Positions 58,966 to 64,000 of a DNA stretch of 64,000 nt are shown here, one piece after another. Source of the DNA: Herbiconiux daphne (lineage in GTDB: Bacteria; Actinomycetota; Actinomycetes; Actinomycetales; Microbacteriaceae); NCBI RefSeq assembly GCF_024979295.1, contig NZ_JANLCJ010000004.1:124001-188000 (forward strand). The letters are read 5' to 3'. Both the position numbers and the translations under genes were made by a program. The notes under the pieces were generated by a model. That model was not told the origin of the DNA. It saw only the letters and a program-made list of their open reading frames with translations, and searched no databases. Every line of letters begins with the position of its first letter. Position 1 is the first letter of the stretch.

Positions 58966-60096
58966 GTGGACGACCTTGACCTGCACGGCTCCGAGCCGCT
59001 GCTGACCGACCTGAGAACCCTCGTCGAGATCGAGTCGCCGAGCAGTGACCGCGCCGCGCTCGACCGCAGCGCCGACGCCGTCGCCGCGCTCGGAACCCGA
59101 CTGCTCGGCGTGGCGCCCACGCGCCGCACCGTCGACGGCGTGCCCCTGCTCGAATGGCGGTTCGGCGACCGCGAGCGGCTTCTGCTGCTGGGCCACCACG
59201 ACACCGTCTGGCCGCTCGGATCATGGCCCGACCTGTGGTCGTTCGACGGCGAGGTCGTGCGCGGGCCCGGCGCGTTCGACATGAAGGCCGGGGTCGTGCT
59301 GATGCTGCACGCCGTCGCCGGACTCGCCGAGCGCGATGGCATCGTCATCGTCGTCACGGGCGACGAGGAGACCGGCTCGGCCACGTCGCGCCCCACCATC
59401 GAGACTCTCGCCCGGGCGACCGGGGTGGTGCTCGTGACCGAGGCCGCCGCCCCGGGCGGGGCGCTGAAGACCGAGCGCAGCGGTGTCGCCCACTACGTCG
59501 TCGAAGCCCGGGGGCGCGCCGCGCACGCGGGCCTCGAACCCGAGAAGGGCATCAATGCCACGGTCGAGCTGGCCCACCAGGTGCTCGCTCTGCAGCAGCT
59601 CGGCGCGTGGCATCCGGATGCCACGGTCACGCCCACCCTGCTGACCTCCGGCGACTCGGCCAACACGGTGCCCGCGCTCGCGCGACTGCACGTCGACGTG
59701 CGCGCCCGCACGACCGCCGCGTTCGACGCGGTCGATTCCGCGGTGTCGGCCCTGCACGCGGTGCTGCCCGGCACCGGCCTGACGGTCACGCGCCGATTCG
59801 CCTCCCCGCCCTTGGAGGCGTCGTCGAGCGCCGCACTCTTCGCACTCGCGACCGCCGTGGCAGCGGAGTCGGGTCTCGCACCCGTGTCGAGTGCCGCGGT
59901 CGGCGGCGCCTCCGACGGCAACATCGCGGCGGGAACGGGCGCGGCGGTGCTCGACGGCCTCGGCGCGGTCGGCGGCGGCGCCCACGCGCGTGACGAGCAC
60001 GTTCTGGCGAGCGAACTCGAACCACGGATGCTGCTGCTGCGCCGTTTGGCACAGGCCGTGCTCGACGGGCGCCTCGCGACGGGAGCGGCGCGATGA
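58966..60096 (+). CDS. M20 family metallopeptidase, probable N-succinyl-L-amino acid desuccinylase
   Basis: 376 residues. Zinc ligands and catalysts of clan MH are visible: G-H-H-D-T-V-W (His, Asp), G-P-G-A-F-D-M-K-A-G (bridging Asp), G-D-E-E-T-G-S (catalytic Glu pair), and a C-terminal G-G-A-H-A-R-D-E His. A dimerisation domain (G-R-A-A-H-A-G) lies in the middle. In organisms with the N-succinylamino-acid racemase scheme, an M20 enzyme removes succinate from the L product; the gene order here supports that role. GTG 58966 follows the deacylase stop by six bases. Confidence 0.88.
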   Translation: MDDLDLHGSEPLLTDLRTLVEIESPSSDRAALDRSADAVAALGTRLLGVAPTRRTVDGVPLLEWRFGDRERLLLLGHHDTVWPLGSWPDLWSFDGEVVRGPGAFDMKAGVVLMLHAVAGLAERDGIVIVVTGDEETGSATSRPTIETLARATGVVLVTEAAAPGGALKTERSGVAHYVVEARGRAAHAGLEPEKGINATVELAHQVLALQQLGAWHPDATVTPTLLTSGDSANTVPALARLHVDVRARTTAAFDAVDSAVSALHAVLPGTGLTVTRRFASPPLEASSSAALFALATAVAAESGLAPVSSAAVGGASDGNIAAGTGAAVLDGLGAVGGGAHARDEHVLASELEPRMLLLRRLAQAVLDGRLATGAAR

Positions 60097-61016
60097 ACGG
60101 GGGCTGGAGCGGAGGGTCGAGCGGAGCGTCGAGCGTGCAGCAGCACGACACGCGGACGGTCGTCGACGACGCCTGGCGCTCCGCCGCGGCGGCGGCGGAC
60201 GCCTCCGGGGTGATGATCCGCACCGTCGAGACCGCGGCCGACTCGCACGTCGTGGCGCGGGTGCTGGCCGAGATCTGGCCCCAGCCGAACGGCGCGTCGC
60301 AGGTCGAGGCCAACCTCGTGCGCGCGCTGGCGTATGCCGGCAACTACATCTCGATCGCCTGGACCGCTGACGGAACGTCGGCCGTCGGCGCCTGCGTGGC
60401 ATTCTTCGCGCCACCCGCCGAACGGCACATCCACTCACACATCGCCGGAGTCACGTCGGCCCACACGGGCCGGGGCATCGGCCGGGCGATGAAACTGCAT
60501 CAGCGCGCCTGGAGCCTCGAACGCGATGTCGTCGACATGAGCTGGACCTTCGACCCCCTGATCGCGCGCAACGCCCACTTCAACCTGGTGCGCCTCGGGG
60601 CCGTGGTGACCGACTACCTGCCCGACTTCTACGGCGTGATGGCCGACCAGCGCAACAGCGGCCAGATGTCGGACCGGTTCGTGGTGACCTGGCCGCTCAT
60701 GCAGCCGAACGTCGCCCGCACGGCGGCGGAACCGCATCCGCGTGCCCGCTCGACCTCCCCCGGGTTCGAGGTCGTGCGCGTCGTCGACGGCCGGCCGACT
60801 CTCGCCCCGGGGCTCGACTCGGCCCATGAGCGTCAGGGGCGCGCGGTGCTGCGCATCCCCGACGACTACGACGAGCTCCGCGTGCGCGACCCCGAGCGGG
60901 CCGCAGAGTGGCGCGCCGTGGTCAACGACGCCCTGCGGGCGACGATCGGCGCCACGACCTGGCGCATCACCGCATTCGACCGGAAGGCAGGCTACGTGAT
61001 GGAGGCAGTCCGATGA
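60093..61016 (+). CDS. GNAT family acyltransferase (COG3375 type), probable D-amino acid N-succinyltransferase
   Basis: 307 residues. After a 35-residue low-complexity start, the GNAT core shows I-A-G-V-T-S-A-H-T-G-R-G-I-G-R-A-M-K (CoA loop), then the COG3375 hallmark M-S-W-T-F-D-P-L-I-A-R-N-A-H-F-N-L and Y-L-P-D-F-Y-G. Family members next to N-succinylamino-acid racemases transfer succinyl from succinyl-CoA to D-amino acids (established for Geobacillus-type clusters, as I recall). It overlaps both neighbours by four bases. Confidence 0.85.
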   Translation: MNGGWSGGSSGASSVQQHDTRTVVDDAWRSAAAAADASGVMIRTVETAADSHVVARVLAEIWPQPNGASQVEANLVRALAYAGNYISIAWTADGTSAVGACVAFFAPPAERHIHSHIAGVTSAHTGRGIGRAMKLHQRAWSLERDVVDMSWTFDPLIARNAHFNLVRLGAVVTDYLPDFYGVMADQRNSGQMSDRFVVTWPLMQPNVARTAAEPHPRARSTSPGFEVVRVVDGRPTLAPGLDSAHERQGRAVLRIPDDYDELRVRDPERAAEWRAVVNDALRATIGATTWRITAFDRKAGYVMEAVR

Positions 61017-62119
61017 AATTCACCGCATTCGAGCTCAGGCGGGTCGTGCTGCCGCTGGTGTCGCCGTTCACCACGTCGTTCGGCACGCAGCACCACCGCG
61101 AGGCCGTGATCCTGCGCGCCGTCGGCGCCGACGCCGAGGGCTGGGGCGAGTGCGTGGCGCTCGCCGACCCCGTCTACTCCCCCGAGTACACGGCCGGCGC
61201 CCACCAGATCCTCCGCAGCTACCTGCTGCCGCGCCTGCTCGCTGCCGGCGACGTCAGCGCGCTGCAGGTGGCGCCGCTCCTGCACGGCATCGTCGGACAC
61301 CGCATGGCCAAGTCCGCCCTCGAGATGGCCGTGCTCGACGCCGAACTGCGAGCGGCCGACCAGTCGCTCGCCCGCTATCTCGGCGCCACGGTCGACCGGG
61401 TGCCCTCGGGCGTCTCGGTGGGCATCATGGACACTCTCGACGACCTCGTGAGCGCCGTCGGGGGATACCTCGAGGCCGGCTACCAGCGCATCAAGATCAA
61501 GATCAAGCCGGGCTGGGACATCGAGCCGGTGCGCGTGCTGCGCGAGGCGTTCGGCGACGGATTCGGGCTGCAGGTCGACGCGAACACCGCCTACACGCTA
61601 GGCGATGCCGCCCACCTGAGGCGGCTCGACGAATTCCGGCTGCTGCTCATGGAGCAGCCCCTCGGTGAAGAAGACATCCGGCAGCACGCCGAACTGGCGC
61701 GACTGGTCACCACCCCGATCTGCCTCGACGAGTCGATCGTCTCGGCCGAGGCCACCGCCGATGCCATCGCACTGCGGGCGGCATCCGTCATCAACATCAA
61801 GCCGGGGCGGGTCGGCGGCTACCTCGAAGCACGCCGCATCCACGACATCTGCCGCGCCAACGGCCTGCCGGTCTGGTGCGGCGGAATGCTCGAGACCGGG
61901 CTCGGCCGTGCGGCGAACGCCGCCCTGGCCGCCCTGCCGGGGTTCACCCTGCCCGGCGACATCTCGGCGTCGAACCGCTTCTACGCGACCGACATCACCG
62001 AGCCGATCGTGCTCGAAGACGGCTACATCCGGGTGCCCACGGGCTCCGGGATCGGTGTGACACCGATCCCGGAGCTCCTCGACGAGGTGACAACCGAGGT
62101 GGAGTGGATCACCGCCTGA
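61013..62119 (+). CDS. N-succinylamino-acid racemase / o-succinylbenzoate synthase-like enolase
   Basis: 368 residues, enolase superfamily. Catalytic lysines: K-I-K-I-K (Lys163) and I-N-I-K-P-G-R (Lys263). Metal ligands: Asp in Q-V-D-A-N-T, Glu in L-M-E-Q-P-L and Asp in C-L-D-E-S. The 163/263 numbering matches the Amycolatopsis racemase as I recall it. No other men genes are present, so racemisation of N-succinyl amino acids is favoured over menaquinone synthesis. ATG 61013 overlaps the acyltransferase stop. Confidence 0.92.
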   Translation: MKFTAFELRRVVLPLVSPFTTSFGTQHHREAVILRAVGADAEGWGECVALADPVYSPEYTAGAHQILRSYLLPRLLAAGDVSALQVAPLLHGIVGHRMAKSALEMAVLDAELRAADQSLARYLGATVDRVPSGVSVGIMDTLDDLVSAVGGYLEAGYQRIKIKIKPGWDIEPVRVLREAFGDGFGLQVDANTAYTLGDAAHLRRLDEFRLLLMEQPLGEEDIRQHAELARLVTTPICLDESIVSAEATADAIALRAASVINIKPGRVGGYLEARRIHDICRANGLPVWCGGMLETGLGRAANAALAALPGFTLPGDISASNRFYATDITEPIVLEDGYIRVPTGSGIGVTPIPELLDEVTTEVEWITA

Positions 62120-62129
62120 CGGCGATGCC

Positions 62130-62158
62130 GCCGGGTGGGCGGCTCACTCCCACCCGGC
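62130..62158 (+). terminator. Hairpin between converging genes
   Basis: A perfect 10-bp stem (62130-62139 with 62149-62158) with a nine-base loop lies 10 bases after the racemase stop and also includes the stop codon of the converging serine hydrolase. It can act for both strands; no T-run is present. Confidence 0.65.
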
Positions 62159-63052
62159 GAGGAGTCCGCTGCCGACGACCGGCGCGGTGCCGGCTTCGCC
62201 GGGCCACCAGTATTCGGTGAGCGCCCGGCCGACCACGCCGTTCAGAACAGCGCCCTCGGCCTCGGGCAGGAACGTGAGGTCGCGCGAACCCCGATTGGCG
62301 AGCGCGAAGGCGAACCCGCCACCGGCCGCGAACCGCACGATTCCGCTGTCGACCCGCACGCCGGAGATGAAGCCCGACTTCGAGGCCGACGAGACCTCCG
62401 GGGTCAGGCCGAGCTCAGCGGCGTAGGGCGAGACCAGCACGTAGCGCAGCGTCTGGTCGAGGTATTGCTGGGTGCCCATGATGCGCTCCGCGGTCTCGGA
62501 GACCCAGGGCGAGAAGGCTTCTCCCGCCGCGATGAGCGTGTTGAGCCGGCACATGTCGGCCGTCGACGACACCGCGAGGTTGCCGGCATCCGGCTCGATG
62601 ATGTCGAAGTCGATGCGGTTGAGCAGACGGATGCCGGGCAGCCCGAGGTCGTCCATCGCCGCGTTCACCACGGCCACGCCGCCCAGCAGGTCGACGATCA
62701 TGTTGGTCGCCGTGTTGTCGCTGACCGCGATCATCATGGTCGCGACATCCTCGACCGTGGGCTCGAGGCCGCCGGCGAACAGCTTGAGCACCCCGGAGCC
62801 GCCGACGCGGTCGTCGGCGTGCATGGTGAGGCGGGCGCCGAAGTCGACGTCACCGGCCTCCACCGCGCGCAGCAGGGCGACGAGGATGGGCTCCTTGATC
62901 ACGCTGGCCGTCGGCAGCACGACCAATGGGTTGTAGGAGACGGTCTCTCCGGTGTCGAGGTTCTCGGCCTGGAGGCTGAACTCGCCGCTGAAACGGGAGG
63001 CGGCCGCCTCGATCCGGGACTGGATCGAGGCGGCCTGGTCGGCGGAGGTCAC
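62144..63052 (-). CDS. Class A beta-lactamase-type serine hydrolase
   Basis: 302 residues. The penicillin-recognising motifs are intact: S-V-I-K (Ser50-Lys53), S-D-N (111-113) and K-S-G in place of K-T-G near 230. The fold is that of class A beta-lactamases, but there is no signal peptide, so a cytoplasmic amidase or esterase acting on an imported compound is likelier than antibiotic resistance. GTG 63052 overlaps the binding-protein stop (GTGA), so it belongs to an ABC-importer operon. Confidence 0.85.
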   Translation of the reverse strand: MTSADQAASIQSRIEAAASRFSGEFSLQAENLDTGETVSYNPLVVLPTASVIKEPILVALLRAVEAGDVDFGARLTMHADDRVGGSGVLKLFAGGLEPTVEDVATMMIAVSDNTATNMIVDLLGGVAVVNAAMDDLGLPGIRLLNRIDFDIIEPDAGNLAVSSTADMCRLNTLIAAGEAFSPWVSETAERIMGTQQYLDQTLRYVLVSPYAAELGLTPEVSSASKSGFISGVRVDSGIVRFAAGGGFAFALANRGSRDLTFLPEAEGAVLNGVVGRALTEYWWPGEAGTAPVVGSGLLAGWE

Positions 63053-64000
63053 TCGACGCCGTCCACGTTGCCGACGAACTTCAGGAACGAGGTGTCCGCG
63101 AGGAACTCGTTGTCGGGCACGAGCGCCGGCAGCATGGTGACCGCCGTGGTGCCGTCGGGGTGGTAGTCGAGGTAGTCGTTCTTGTCGAGCACCTTCTGCG
63201 GCAGCGGCGTGACGTCGGCCGGAGGGGTGACACCCGCGGCGAGCGCCTCGGCCATCGCGGCCGCGTACTCGCCCCAGTACGAGACGAAGATGTCGCCTTC
63301 GGCCACCCAGCGCGGGTCGTTGGCGAGAGCGGTGATGCCGGTGGTGTCGCCACCGAGCCCGCCGATCATCAGCGTGTCGTCACCGCCGAGGCCGGCGTCT
63401 TCGAGGGCGCGGAGGGCACCGCTCGTGGAGTCGTTGTTGACGGTGTAGAGGATGACGTTGTTGCCCGCCGGGATGCTCGGGATGAGCCCCTGGATGGCGT
63501 CGAAGCTGGGCTGCAGGGTCGACTGGCCGTCGAACTGGATGGCGTTCGCGCCGATGGTGGTCGTGGTGGGGGTGATGTCGGAGACGTCGACCACCTCGAG
63601 GCCCAGGATGTCGGCGATGGTGCTGTAGAAGTAGCGCACGCAGTCGTTGACCTGCTCGCCCGCGGCCGCGTTCTGCCCGAGCAGGATGGTGGTGTTGCTG
63701 GCATCCCACCCCTTCTCCTTGGCGAGGTTGCCGATGATGGTGCCGGTCTCGATGCCGAGCTGCTTGTTGTCGATGTTGAGGAATGAGCAGGCCGGGGTGT
63801 CGATGTTGATCGACACGCACGGGATGCCGCCCTGCTCGAGCAGCTGCGACACGCCGTCGGTGGCCGCCGAGACGGGGTAGAGCGCGATGGCGTCGGGCTG
63901 CTCGTCGATCATCAGCTGCACGTTCTGCAGCATGGTGGCGGCGTCGCCGTCGTTGTCGTACCAGTTGATGTCGAGGCCCGACTCGTCGGTGTTGATGTCG
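63049..64000 (-). CDS. Periplasmic-binding-protein-type ABC receptor (partial, N-terminus beyond window)
   Basis: The last 317 residues are visible; the frame is open to the right edge. The D-A-I-A-L-Y-P-V-S segment, S-I-N-I-D-T-P hinge strand, D-G-Q-S-T-L-Q-P-S-F-D-A-I-Q-G-L-I and I-G-G-L-G-G-D-T-T-G-I-T-A-L match the ribose/LacI-type periplasmic binding family (Peripla_BP_4). It should capture a sugar or related ligand outside the cell for an importer encoded off-window, and its gene is coupled to that of the serine hydrolase. Confidence 0.87.
   Translation of the reverse strand, partial: DINTDESGLDINWYDNDGDAATMLQNVQLMIDEQPDAIALYPVSAATDGVSQLLEQGGIPCVSINIDTPACSFLNIDNKQLGIETGTIIGNLAKEKGWDASNTTILLGQNAAAGEQVNDCVRYFYSTIADILGLEVVDVSDITPTTTTIGANAIQFDGQSTLQPSFDAIQGLIPSIPAGNNVILYTVNNDSTSGALRALEDAGLGGDDTLMIGGLGGDTTGITALANDPRWVAEGDIFVSYWGEYAAAMAEALAAGVTPPADVTPLPQKVLDKNDYLDYHPDGTTAVTMLPALVPDNEFLADTSFLKFVGNVDGVE

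Noticed and set aside
61013..62119. Enolase-family gene as menaquinone menC
   Set aside because: No other men genes are present; acyltransferase and M20 neighbours point to N-succinylamino-acid racemisation.
62144..63052. Serine hydrolase as an antibiotic-resistance beta-lactamase
   Set aside because: No signal peptide, KSG instead of KTG, and coupling to an ABC receptor gene argue for a metabolic role.

Overview
The window comes from a high-GC actinobacterium, most likely a Microbacteriaceae member. The evidence is base composition and codon use, the recurring 'gcatccg/cggatgcc' codon context, many GTG starts, ATGA/GTGA four-base gene overlaps, F420-type and TOBE/mod genes, a GAF-ANTAR protein and NarL-type regulation. 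It is chromosomal metabolic DNA. I saw no rRNA, tRNA, CRISPR array, IS element or phage gene.

Layout. (1) 1-3868: an operon tail with a quinone-oxidoreductase-like MDR, a TIGR04076 protein, an F420-type luciferase-like oxidoreductase, and an esterase fused to what looks like a dead type II dehydroquinase. (2) 3977-8074: small membrane proteins, RidA, DoxX, a lipoprotein of the serine beta-lactamase fold that lacks the catalytic SxxK, and an SDR. (3) 8109-12530: a kynurenine route (tryptophan dioxygenase, formamidase-like hydrolase, kynureninase) headed by a PaaX-type regulator, plus a cupin. (4) 12622-20396: galactoside use (GH35, AraC, DUF5107/TPR, aldose epimerase). (5) 20448-24458: a ComB-like protein, then mop-modCBA with a helix-turn-helix/TOBE regulator and a palindrome in its promoter. 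(6) 24504-28832: acyl-CoA ligase, two hydrolases and an NAD epimerase. (7) 28898-40195: a GntR-controlled sugar-type ABC importer divergent from a tightly overlapping operon of Gfo/Idh/MocA oxidoreductase, copper amine oxidase, SIS protein, BadF-type sugar kinase and a small membrane protein, with an aldehyde dehydrogenase next door. (8) 40307-50522: SRPBCC, Ser/Thr kinase with lipoprotein and DUF6458, an ArsR-phosphatase fusion, NhaA, GAF-ANTAR, desaturase, MDR, LysR. (9) 50594-57285: a solitary SdhA/NadB-type flavoprotein, lipid kinase, PspC-type two-component system and its divergent PspC protein. (10) 57433-64000: N-acyl-D-amino-acid deacylase, M20 peptidase, COG3375 acetyltransferase and an N-succinylamino-acid racemase-type enolase, facing a class-A-type serine hydrolase and a periplasmic binding protein.

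The most interesting system is region 7. It can be read as uptake of a glycosylated amine (for example an Amadori compound or amino sugar), phosphorylation by the BadF-type kinase, cleavage or isomerisation by the SIS protein, oxidation of a primary amine by the copper amine oxidase, and aldehyde disposal by the dehydrogenase. The gene content and layout are seen directly; the pathway is inference. Region 10 matches a described scheme for turning D-amino acids into L-amino acids through N-succinyl intermediates, here with an added D-aminoacylase.

A window-wide pattern is that about eleven genes have a TAnnnT hexamer exactly 6-7 bases before the start codon and no Shine-Dalgarno sequence, which indicates leaderless transcripts.
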